From a virus, in the IMG/VR virus record IMGVR_UViG_3300020463_002067, positions 1 to 57,275 of that record: a DNA stretch of 57,275 nt. One strand, given 5' to 3'. The number at the start of each line of letters is the position of its first letter. The first letter of the stretch is position 1. A program made the translations under genes and the position numbers. The notes beneath the pieces were generated by a model, which saw only the letters and a program-made list of their open reading frames with translations, made no database searches and had not been told where the DNA came from. This document shows positions 1 to 9,400 of this stretch, piece after piece.

Positions 1-1
1 A

Positions 2-1882
2 CTAAAAACTAGAACTGGACATCAGATATTATTACATAATACTGAAGATTTAATTTATATAGGTAATGCACAAGGTAGTGCATGGATTGAACTTACAGGT
101 AATGGTAAGATAGATATTTACGCTAATGATAGTATAAACATTAGAACTGAAACAGACCTCAACATAACAGCTGACAGAGATATCAACATTAGGTCAGGAA
201 GAGACTTTAACTTGACTACTGGTAGAGATAAAAAAGTTCATGTTGGTAACAACAATGATGTCATTATCGCAAACAATGACACAAAAAATATTGGAGTGAA
301 TCAGGACCTTAGAGTAAGTGGTGCTAGACAAAAAGCAATAGGAGCCGACGAAGACGTTCAAATTGCTGGAACACAAAGATCAACTATATCTGGAGATTAT
401 AATTTACAAGTCAGCCAAGATGGACACATTGCTATAAACGCAAACTTCCACAGTAAAGTAGTTGGCGATTATAGGCAGACTGTAAATGGTGCGTTTAATT
501 TAAACACACTCGGTGAAAACAAACTTACTAGTTATCAAAGCACACAAATTAGAAGTTTTCTAAATAATAAATTTGATGCTAATACAGGAAATACAGAAAT
601 TAAATCTGGAGTCAATCATCTTGAAACAGCAGGTAATCATATACACATGAATAGTACAATACCAGCAACATCAGCAGACACAGCAGATGTAATTGGCGAT
701 ACATTTACTAAACCAGCAACTAATAATTCGTTAGACGATGCTGACGAAGTACGCGACAAGGATAATCAAGTTATTAATGATGCTGACGGAAACCCATTAA
801 AAGTAACAGCAGATGCAACAAGAGCAGGCGAAGCCGCAGAAGCGGCCACTCCAAGACGTGTTCCGTTGCATGAACCTTGGGCAGGACACGAAAGTTACAA
901 TCCATCAGGACATACTCCGGGATCTACAGAAAGTATTATTCAATCATCTCCTTCTTTAAGGCAATCATCTCCAACGTTGGAGAAAGAATCAGACATGCCT
1001 GAACGTAACAGTACCTCTGGTGTGTATAGAGCAGGAGATTCAGATCCGTCAGTTGTTGAAATAGACAAAGTATTCAAAAGCAACGATGATGGTGAAGTTG
1101 GAAAACAACCTTTAGAACCGGTATCAAGACGAGAGTCACAAAGATTTTTCTTAAGTGAACTTATAAAAGCCTTAGGGCTAGATCCTGTTAAAGCATTGCA
1201 AAGCGGAGCAGTAGAAGGAGGAGCAGGAGAAGCATTAGCTATGGCTATTGCCCAAATTAAAGCAGAAAGTAATTATGAACCTCAAAGCGAAAATTTAAAT
1301 TACAGTGCCCAAGGATTAAGGGCAACTTTTAAAATGTTTAGAAAACCAGGCGGTCGTGCATTGTCAGAGCAGTTACATAGAAAGCCTGTAGAAATAGGTA
1401 GTGTTGTTTATGGTAGTAGAATGGGCAACGGCGGACCTGAAACTGGTGATGGCTGGAGATATAGAGGACGTGGACTAATCCAATTAACCGGTACAGACAA
1501 TTATAAATTATACGGAGGATTTGCTGGAGTAGATATTTACAAAAATCCAGAATTAGCAAATGATCCTAAAGTTGCTTGTAAACTGGCAGTTGCTTATTTG
1601 ACCAAAGGACCAAAGGCAAGGTTTATTACTTGGACTGATACTAATTTTACTAGTTTAGGAAAACAATTTCAAAATGCAGTTGGTTACGCTAACCCTTCAA
1701 AAAAGACACCAGAGAGAATATTAATAGGTAAAGGACTTTGGCAACAAATTAAAAATGGTGATCTAACACCATTGGCTGATGTGACACCACCAACAGCAAT
1801 TGATACAGGTGAAGGAACAGCATCGGTGCAAACAGAGGAACAATCAAATAATGAAAACGCAGGATTGGATGGACCATTTTAA
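2..1882 (+). CDS. Baseplate hub/spike protein, gp5-like, with GH19-type muramidase domain (5' partial)
   Basis: The frame is open from base 2, so the gene starts upstream of the window. The first ~230 visible residues are short beta-strand repeats (IDIYAND, LNITADRDINIRSG, VIIANND) like the beta-helical needle of T4 gp5 and VgrG. A linker rich in acidic residues and Pro follows. A glycoside hydrolase 19/endolysin-type domain lies near 1250-1650, with a lytic-domain-like Glu in IKAESNYEP and the signature YRGRGLIQLTG followed by NYKLYGG. The role is expected to be the membrane-puncturing spike carrying a peptidoglycan hydrolase. It heads a gp5-PAAR-gp25-gp6 baseplate cluster. T4 gp5 instead has a T4-type lysozyme placed before the needle; here the enzyme is GH19-like and comes after it. 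Family calls are by motif only. Confidence 0.85.
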   Translation, partial: LKTRTGHQILLHNTEDLIYIGNAQGSAWIELTGNGKIDIYANDSINIRTETDLNITADRDINIRSGRDFNLTTGRDKKVHVGNNNDVIIANNDTKNIGVNQDLRVSGARQKAIGADEDVQIAGTQRSTISGDYNLQVSQDGHIAINANFHSKVVGDYRQTVNGAFNLNTLGENKLTSYQSTQIRSFLNNKFDANTGNTEIKSGVNHLETAGNHIHMNSTIPATSADTADVIGDTFTKPATNNSLDDADEVRDKDNQVINDADGNPLKVTADATRAGEAAEAATPRRVPLHEPWAGHESYNPSGHTPGSTESIIQSSPSLRQSSPTLEKESDMPERNSTSGVYRAGDSDPSVVEIDKVFKSNDDGEVGKQPLEPVSRRESQRFFLSELIKALGLDPVKALQSGAVEGGAGEALAMAIAQIKAESNYEPQSENLNYSAQGLRATFKMFRKPGGRALSEQLHRKPVEIGSVVYGSRMGNGGPETGDGWRYRGRGLIQLTGTDNYKLYGGFAGVDIYKNPELANDPKVACKLAVAYLTKGPKARFITWTDTNFTSLGKQFQNAVGYANPSKKTPERILIGKGLWQQIKNGDLTPLADVTPPTAIDTGEGTASVQTEEQSNNENAGLDGPF

Positions 1883-2085
1883 TGCATAAATTTGTAGTAA
1901 TGAAAAATAATGAATTGCAAACATATACAGACTATGATGCAATACCTAACGACTTTGATCATGTAATAGAGTTTTTACCAGAAGTTCCTGAAGGTCCACA
2001 CACTGAAGAACAACACGAAGAAATAGAACAATGGAATGGAAAATTACAAAAATTAATGGAGATCGAACGTGCCGGCAGTATGTAG
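1882..2085 (+). CDS. Small acidic protein of unknown function in baseplate operon
   Basis: This 67-residue protein begins at an ATG overlapping the TAA of the hub gene (TAATG), which suggests translational coupling. It is acidic, with a Glu-rich second half (HTEEQHEEIEQW) likely to be helical, and has no signal peptide or membrane segment. Its 3' end overlaps the start of the PAAR gene by 17 bases. I do not recognise the family. Its position between hub and PAAR genes suggests a small baseplate component or assembly factor, but that is inference only. Confidence 0.7.
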   Translation: MHKFVVMKNNELQTYTDYDAIPNDFDHVIEFLPEVPEGPHTEEQHEEIEQWNGKLQKLMEIERAGSM

Positions 2086-2365
2086 AGGTGATAGTGTAGA
2101 TTCTGATGTAGCACACTGTTCTACACCTAAAAGAGACCAATGTAGTGGTGATGTTTTTCTTAACGGAACCGGAGTATCTCGTCAAGATGATAACAACACT
2201 TCTCATTTACTACCAGCTCCTATTTGTCCTAGTCATGCAAAACCTATTACAACAGGTAGTACAGAAGTATTTGCTAATGGTAAAGGCGTAGGAAGAGTTG
2301 GTGATGCTATTACGGACTGCACAAGTGTTGCAACAGGAAGTCCTACAGTTTTCGCTGGTCCTTAG
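2069..2365 (+). CDS. PAAR-motif spike tip protein (T4 gp5.4-like)
   Basis: This 98-residue protein starts at GTG, preceded by a GGAG-type ribosome binding site inside the upstream gene. The sequence has the PAAR-repeat layout: an N-terminal MPAVCRGD, then Gly/Asn turns such as VFLNGTGVSR and VFANGKGVGRVGD, and a C-terminal TGSPTVFAG. Several Cys and His residues (VCRGD, HCST, CPSHAK, DCTS) could bind the metal at the tip. Length matches T4 gp5.4. PAAR proteins cap the central spike of contractile tails and sharpen it, so the partner should be the gp5-like protein just upstream. Confidence 0.9.
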   Translation: MPAVCRGDSVDSDVAHCSTPKRDQCSGDVFLNGTGVSRQDDNNTSHLLPAPICPSHAKPITTGSTEVFANGKGVGRVGDAITDCTSVATGSPTVFAGP

Positions 2366-2382
2366 AATAGGTAAATATTAAT

Positions 2383-2817
2383 ATGGCAACAGATTTATAT
2401 AAACAAATTAAAATTACACCTAAGAAAGAGAAGAAAAATCCTATTAGGTCAAAAACATATAGGGGTTTCAGCACAGTTAATCCTGAAAATAGCTCCTTTC
2501 AGCAGTATGACATTGCTTTGATTAAACAGAATTTGCTTAATCATCTTCATATTAGACAAGGAGAAAAGTTATCTGATCCTACGTTTGGTTGTATTATCTG
2601 GGAAGCACTATACGAACCATTAACAACAAGATTAAAAGAAGCTATTACAGCTAACGTTACAAATATTGTTAATTATGACCCAAGAACAAGAGCATCAGGC
2701 GTTCAAGTTTCAGAATTTGAAAGCGGACTTCAAGTTGAATGTACATTAACATACTTAGACTACAATATTAGTGAACAACTAAAAATGCAGTTTGATAAGA
2801 ATGTTGGGTTAGCGTGA
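2383..2817 (+). CDS. Baseplate wedge protein, gp25-like
   Basis: This 144-residue protein is close in length to T4 gp25 (132). The gp25/GPW family core is visible: RQGEKLSDPTFGCIIWEALYEP, then a helix with LKEAITANVTNIVNYDPR, then a C-terminal strand pair ending in CTLTYLDYN. It also carries the conserved EPR-like acidic and aromatic positions of sheath-initiator proteins. gp25 connects the baseplate wedge to the first sheath ring. It is followed directly by the gp6-like gene, as in T4-like phages. The first ~30 residues are Lys-rich and probably disordered. Confidence 0.9.
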   Translation: MATDLYKQIKITPKKEKKNPIRSKTYRGFSTVNPENSSFQQYDIALIKQNLLNHLHIRQGEKLSDPTFGCIIWEALYEPLTTRLKEAITANVTNIVNYDPRTRASGVQVSEFESGLQVECTLTYLDYNISEQLKMQFDKNVGLA

Positions 2818-2846
2818 CACAATTAACTACTAGTATTATTGTTTAT

Positions 2847-2854
2847 AATAAATA
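2847..2854 (+). promoter_or_regulatory. Probable T4-type late promoter box (AATAAATA)
   Basis: One mismatch from TATAAATA. It sits in the 64-base gap before the gp6-like gene, 27 bases upstream of its ATG. The same 25-27 base spacing recurs at other boxes in the window, which supports the call. Confidence 0.6.
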
Positions 2855-2881
2855 CTGTAAGCGTTAAAAGAAGGATAACCA

Positions 2882-5800
2882 ATGTCATCAACCGACAGAC
2901 AAAATAGACTGCTACTTGCAGAAGATTGGCAGAAAGTATATCAAAGCTACCGTAATGCGGAGTTCCGTAGTTACGACTTTGACACACTTAGACGGGCAAT
3001 GATCACCTATCTAAGACAAAATTACCCAGAAGATTTTAACGACTATGTAGATACATCAGAGTATATCGCTCTTATTGATATGATTGCTTTCTTGGGGCAA
3101 AATATTAGTTATAGAGTTGACTTAAACGCAAGAGAAAACTTTTTAGAATTAGCTGAACGTAGAGAATCAGTTCTCCGTTTAGCACGTATGCTATCCTACA
3201 ATCCTAAACGTAATCAATGTGCAAATGGATTAATAAAATTTGAGACAGTAAGTACTACAGAATCATTAGTAGATAGTAACGGTAGTAATCTATCAGGACA
3301 AACAATTATTTGGAACGATCCTAGTAACGCAAATTGGGCAGAGCAGTTTAGACGTGTTCTTAATGCGGCACTACCTCAAAATGGAACAATAGGTAAGCCA
3401 GCTAAGACAGTAGTAATTAATGGCGTGTCAACGCAACAGTATAGGTTCAATAGTGAAGGAGCAGATGTTCCTGTTTTTGCTTTTACTAAAGCAGTAGGCG
3501 GACAGCCAACACAATTTGAAATGGTGTCAACTGGTATTGACGAAGATAGAAAAGTAATTAAAGAAGAAAATCCTGTACCAGGAACAAGTTTAGCATTTTT
3601 GTATAGGGAAGACGGCAGAGGTTCAGGAAGTGCAAACACAGGATATTTTTTACATTTTAGACAAGGAAGTTTAAAGTCCAATGTATTCAATGTTAATAGT
3701 CCTAGTGCAAATCAAAAAATTGCAATTGAAGCACAAAATATCAACGATACAGATGTATGGTTATATTCTTTAGACGATCTTGGAATACCAGATAGAATTT
3801 GGTCTAAGGTTGATTCTTTAGAAGGCAACAATGCAATTTATAATAGTTTGAATAAACGTATTAGAGATTTTTATGCTGTACAGACTAGAGCAGATGACGA
3901 AGTCAGTTTAGTATTTGCAGATGGAACTTTTGGTAATACACCAGCAGGACAGTTTAGAGTATATTATAGAACTAGTGCTAATAGACTAATGTCTATTGCA
4001 CCAAGCGAATTAACTAGTATTACATTTTCGTTACCTTATGTAAGTCAATCAGGTACAACTGAAACAATGACTATTGGAGTTGAGCTTAAAACAGCAGTAA
4101 CTAACGCTACAACTAGCGAATCATCTGCAGACATTAGACAGAATGCTCCTCAAACTTATTACACACAAAACAGAATGATTACTGGGGAGGATTATAATAT
4201 TGTTCCTCTAACTAGCAACCAAGAAATTATAAAAGTAAAATCAACAAATAGAACAACAAGTGGTATTAGTAGATATTTTGATCTAAAAGATGCTACTGGA
4301 AAATATTCAAGCACAAATTTATATGGCTCAGATGGTGTGTTATACAGAGAACCATATGAAAGCAAAACATCATTTACTTTTAACACACAAACAGATATTG
4401 AAGGCGCCATAGAAAATACTATATTACCTATTATACAAAGTAGAGCAATAAGTAATTTTTACTTTGGTAACTATGCTAAAATTATTGTTAGTGATCTAAA
4501 TGCTAGATGGAAGCAGTCAACAAAAACTACAAATAGTTCAACAGGCTTACTACAAAATATTAGTGATGTTCCATATCAAGTTGGCACATTTACTGGTGGT
4601 TCTTTAAAATATGTAGAAGCCGGCGCTTTGCTTAAATTCAAATCACCACTAGGTTTTTATTTTATTGGTGATGGAGAACTTACAAGCGATGCAACAGCAA
4701 AAGGTGCTAGTGATTATAAATGGGTAAAAGTTATTAGTGTCAATGGTGCAGGTACAAGTGTTGATAGTGTTACAGGTGTCGGACCTATTGTGTTTAATGA
4801 AATCCTTCCTGCTAACAGTGTCCTTGAAGAAGTTAAACCTAAGATAGTAAAAGACATTACTCCTGATATTAGATCACAAATTATTGATCAAGTGTTTGCA
4901 TATAAAACATTTGGACTACGTTACGACCAAGTTAATCGTAATTGGAGAGTGATTATTAATGAAAACTTGAATACAGTAGATGTGTTTAGTAATGGTAAAA
5001 CGGGTGATGTAACTAAAAATCAACTTGACTCAAGTTGGATTGTTCTTTTTGAAACTAATGGAGAAAAGTATACTGTTACAAATAGAGGATTAAGATATGT
5101 TTTTGAAAGTGATACAGAATTAAGTTTTTACTTTGATGGACAAAATAAAATTTACGATTCACAAACAGGACAATTAGTAAAAGACAAAATTGGAATCATG
5201 AATTTTAATACTAAGCCTGATTCGTTAAATGCTTTTAACAATGATGTTAATTGGGAAATTGTTAATGAGTTTAGAAATACAGACGGATATATTAATAGTA
5301 AAAAAGTTGAAGTAAGTTTCTTTGATCTAAATGATGACGGAAGCGTAGACGATCCGGATATTTTTGACAACGTTGTTGCTCCGTTAACTAACCCATCTAC
5401 AAAATATATATTCTTAAAGAAACAATCTACAGATGAAGGATTTAGCAAATACAATTATTATAGCCAAGGTAATACAATTAACGTTGTTACTACAGAAACA
5501 GAAATTGGAGCATACAGTCAATATAGTGAAGGACAAGTATTTTATATTATTGATACTAATAACTTTAAAGTTTTAATCGGCAACATACTTACAGTAACAG
5601 CAGATTACAAAGCACACATTGGAAGATCAAATCTTAAATTCCAATATGTACATAGTGCAGACGAAGGAAATAGAATTGATCCTAGTGCAAGTAATATTAT
5701 TGACATTTATATGTTAACTAAAACTTACGACACAAACTTTAGAAGATACCTTTCAGGTGCTACAAGTGTTATGCCTTTACCACCAAGCACTGATGAGTTA

Positions 5801-6448
5801 TTTCAAAACTATGGTTCGTCTATAGCATTATACAAATCAATAAGTGACGAAGTAATATATCATCCGGTTAGTTATAAACCTTTGTTTGGAGTACATGCAC
5901 AAGAAAATTTACAAGCAACTATTAAAATTGTAAAAAATGACGGAGAAGTAGTTAATAATAACGAAATAAAAGTTAATGTTATTGGTGCTATAAACAGATT
6001 CTTTGCATTACAAAATTGGGACTTCGGAGACTCATTCCACTTTACTGAACTAGCAACTTACGTAATGAATGAAGTAGCACCAGATGTTGTTAATATACTT
6101 CTTGTACCTAAGCAAGCCACACAGGGCTTTGGTAGTTTATACGAAGTAAAAGCAGAGAACAATGAAATCTTTGTTAATGATGCAACAGTTGATGATGTTG
6201 AAATTATCGATTCTATTACAGCATCGAGAATACAAGCATCAGGCAAAATTGTTACTTCAACAGGTACAACTAATGCTGGCATTAGAAGCCAACCATTATC
6301 AACAGTAAGTGCATCAAATACAACTACTACTAGCACAACAACTAGTACGTCGAGTTCAAGTAGCTCAAGTAGCTCAAGTAGTTCAAGTAGCTCAGGTAGC
6401 TCAGGTAGCTCGGGCGGTTCAGGATCAAGTGGAGGCTATGGGTACTAA
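2882..6448 (+). CDS. Baseplate wedge protein, gp6-like
   Basis: The N-terminal ~120 residues match the T4 gp6 type (LRRAMITYLRQNYPEDFNDY, then EYIALIDMIAFLGQNISYRVD and ARENFLELAERRESVLRLARMLSYNP). gp6 forms the inter-wedge ring of the baseplate. At 1188 residues it is nearly twice T4 gp6 (660), as in other marine T4-like phages. The extra length is beta-rich sequence in the middle and C-terminal part. The protein ends in an unusual Ser/Gly tail coded by a 9-bp tandem repeat. ATG follows AAGGAT at a good distance. Its stop overlaps the ATG of the giant gene (TAATG). Confidence 0.9.
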   Translation: MSSTDRQNRLLLAEDWQKVYQSYRNAEFRSYDFDTLRRAMITYLRQNYPEDFNDYVDTSEYIALIDMIAFLGQNISYRVDLNARENFLELAERRESVLRLARMLSYNPKRNQCANGLIKFETVSTTESLVDSNGSNLSGQTIIWNDPSNANWAEQFRRVLNAALPQNGTIGKPAKTVVINGVSTQQYRFNSEGADVPVFAFTKAVGGQPTQFEMVSTGIDEDRKVIKEENPVPGTSLAFLYREDGRGSGSANTGYFLHFRQGSLKSNVFNVNSPSANQKIAIEAQNINDTDVWLYSLDDLGIPDRIWSKVDSLEGNNAIYNSLNKRIRDFYAVQTRADDEVSLVFADGTFGNTPAGQFRVYYRTSANRLMSIAPSELTSITFSLPYVSQSGTTETMTIGVELKTAVTNATTSESSADIRQNAPQTYYTQNRMITGEDYNIVPLTSNQEIIKVKSTNRTTSGISRYFDLKDATGKYSSTNLYGSDGVLYREPYESKTSFTFNTQTDIEGAIENTILPIIQSRAISNFYFGNYAKIIVSDLNARWKQSTKTTNSSTGLLQNISDVPYQVGTFTGGSLKYVEAGALLKFKSPLGFYFIGDGELTSDATAKGASDYKWVKVISVNGAGTSVDSVTGVGPIVFNEILPANSVLEEVKPKIVKDITPDIRSQIIDQVFAYKTFGLRYDQVNRNWRVIINENLNTVDVFSNGKTGDVTKNQLDSSWIVLFETNGEKYTVTNRGLRYVFESDTELSFYFDGQNKIYDSQTGQLVKDKIGIMNFNTKPDSLNAFNNDVNWEIVNEFRNTDGYINSKKVEVSFFDLNDDGSVDDPDIFDNVVAPLTNPSTKYIFLKKQSTDEGFSKYNYYSQGNTINVVTTETEIGAYSQYSEGQVFYIIDTNNFKVLIGNILTVTADYKAHIGRSNLKFQYVHSADEGNRIDPSASNIIDIYMLTKTYDTNFRRYLSGATSVMPLPPSTDELFQNYGSSIALYKSISDEVIYHPVSYKPLFGVHAQENLQATIKIVKNDGEVVNNNEIKVNVIGAINRFFALQNWDFGDSFHFTELATYVMNEVAPDVVNILLVPKQATQGFGSLYEVKAENNEIFVNDATVDDVEIIDSITASRIQASGKIVTSTGTTNAGIRSQPLSTVSASNTTTTSTTTSTSSSSSSSSSSSSSSSGSSGSSGGSGSSGGYGY
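6353..6424 (+). repeat. 9-bp tandem repeat coding Ser/Gly-rich tail
   Basis: Eight head-to-tail copies of a 9-base unit (AGYTCARGT and variants) encode Ser-Ser-Ser grading into Ser-Gly-Gly at the C-terminus of the gp6-like protein. The 5' copies differ by single transitions, and the 3' copies shift to Gly codons. Slippage during replication could change the tail length. Confidence 0.85.
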
Positions 6449-9400
6449 TGGCGCAAGATGAAAGTCCAATTCCAGTAGAAGGTGATACTTCAAAAAGGAA
6501 ATCAGCAAATTTACTTCCGAAGTACTTTAGAACAACAGCAAATAAAAAGTTTCTAAGTAGTACAATTGATCAGTTAATGCAACCTGGCGTTATTGAAAAG
6601 GTTGACGGATTTATTGGACGAAAAGATTCAAAAGCATTTAAAGCCTCTGATAATTATTTGTCAGATGTAACGCCCGACAGAGAAAACTATCAATTAGAGC
6701 CTGTTGCAACAATCACAGACGATTTAGGTAATACAACTTTTTATAGAGATTACAGGGATTATGTAAATGCATCTAAAATTAGAAATACAGATAATGTAGA
6801 TCACAGTCTGTATAATTCACAAGAGTATTACGCATGGCAACCTCATATTGACTGGGATAAGTTTGTAAACTTTAGAGAATACTATTGGCTACCAGCAGGC
6901 CCAGACGAGATTCCAGTTTTTGGAACTGCAAGAGAAGTTAAAAGTACGTTCAATGTAAAGCGTCAAGATAACATTGATAACAACAGTTATATTTTTAGCG
7001 AAGAAAATAAAGTAAGCAATCCTACATTAACACTCTACAGAGGACAAGAATATACATTTGATATTGATTGTATAGATATGCCTTTTAGTATTAGAACTAG
7101 CAACAGTATAGATGACGATTCAAACTTATACAACGTAGATGTAAGTCAACAAAAAGTTGAACAAGGTTCTATTACTTGGAAAATTAGTTTAGAATCACCA
7201 GATACATTATATTACACAAACGGAAATGATATAGAAGCATCTGGACTTATTATTATAAAAGATATTAGAGACAATACACAGTTACACGTTGGTAATGAAA
7301 TACTTGGTAAGAAAAGTTATACTATGCAAAATGGTTATCAATTAACCAATGGCATGAAAGTAAAGTTTTACGGACAAATTACACCAGAGAAGTACGGAGA
7401 AGGCAATTGGTATGTTGAAGGCGTTGGTGAATCAATTAATTTAATTGCAGAAAGTGACTTAGTTATTACTGCTGACTATTTGTCAGATGTATCTACAGAA
7501 TTTGATGCTCAAGGATTTGCTACATTGCCGTTTGATGACGCTACTTCTTATGCTACTTTAAAAGATTATATTGTTATTAACAGAGCTTCTAAAGATGGAA
7601 ATCAATGGTCGCGTTATAATAAATGGACGCATAAAAGTGTAATTGAGAATGTTGCTAAAATAAACAATGTACCTGTTGTATTAGATCAAACATATAGAGC
7701 AACAAGACCAATTATTGAATTTGAAGCAGGAATTAAACTTTATCAATTTGGAACTGAATCAAAAACAGCAGTTGATTTAGTCGACACTGTCACTAACGAT
7801 GTATTTTCAAATATTGAAGGACAAGTAGGTTATTTTGTTGATGGAGTTGAACTAGTTAGCGGTATGCGTGTGTTGTTTACAGCAGACCCAGATAGCTTTG
7901 TAGCAGGAAAAATTTATGAAGTAGGTTTTATTAATCAAAACGGAACATTACAAATTGCATTAAAAGAAACAACTGATACAGCACCATTAGAGAATGAAAC
8001 AGTATTAGTTAAATCAGGTAATAACTTCAAAGGTAAAATATTTTATTACGATGGTATTACTTGGAAACAAACACAAGATAAAACAAAAGTTAATCAACAA
8101 CCATTATTTGATTTATATAACGACACTGGTGTACAGTTATCTACTTTAGATTCTAGTACTTTCGCAGGAAACAAAATTTTTAGTTACAAGGTTGGTACAG
8201 GTGCTAATGATACAGAACTAGGATTTCCATTAAGTTATAGAACTATTGAAAATAGTGGTGATATTGTTTTTGATTTTAATTTATTGTTAGACACTTATCA
8301 ATATGACGATATAGCAGATGTACTTAATGTAAGCACAGACACTGCATTATTAAGAAAGTATACTAGTAGAACTTCCTTTACAAATGTGTCAGGTTGGACT
8401 AAAGCACTAGCAAAATCTACACAGCCTGTTGTTAAACAAATAACAGTTGGTGCTAGAACAAATAATTTTATTGTTGATGTTTATATTAACAGTGGAGATT
8501 TAAACGATTTAGAAATTAAGGCTTATGTAAACAGTGTTCGTAAGCGTGAGAATGTTGATTATGTAATTAACAGAATTAACAATTATGCATATGTAACATT
8601 TAATGAAGAATTAACTAAAGACGATAAATTAGTTTTAAAAACAAAGTCTAGTGCTAAAAAAAGAGCAGGTGTTGGATTTTACGAATTCCCAATTAACTTT
8701 GAAAAAAATCCTCAAAACGAAAATGTTACAACATTTACTTTAGGTGAAGTATTAGATCACGTTGAAAGTATTGTTGATAATGTACAAGGTTTCGAAGGAG
8801 TATTCCCCGGAGTCAGTAATTTACGTGATTTAGGAAATGGGTCAAAATATGGTTTAAAATTTGTACAACATAGTGGTCCAGTTAACCTTGCATTATATAA
8901 TTTAACAGATAAAGATTTCAATAGTATCGAAGCTATGAAATATTCTGCATTTGCTTATATTAAATTCAAAAGAGAATTTTTAAGAACAGCAGACGAACTT
9001 GGGTTTGAAGGATATGACAAAGTACATGTAGATAGAATTTTATCAAAACTACATGAAAATAATACAAACAAAGATCCATTTTATTTTAGTGATATGATTC
9101 CACATGGTGGAGACACTAAGGTTAGACATGAAATTGAAGATCAATCACAAACTATTTTTAGTTTAACACGTGGTATTGATTATACAACTTTATCTGAAAC
9201 AGCAGTATTAGCATATCTAAATGAAAAACAATTATTAATCAACAAAGACTACACAGTTAGTACAGATGGATTTTTAACATTATTAAATCCCCCAACAGGC
9301 GGAGATGTGTTAGATGTTTATGAATACATTACAACAGACGGATGCTGGGTACCGCCAACACCTACTAAGTTAGGATTGTATCCTAAGTTTACTCCTGAAG

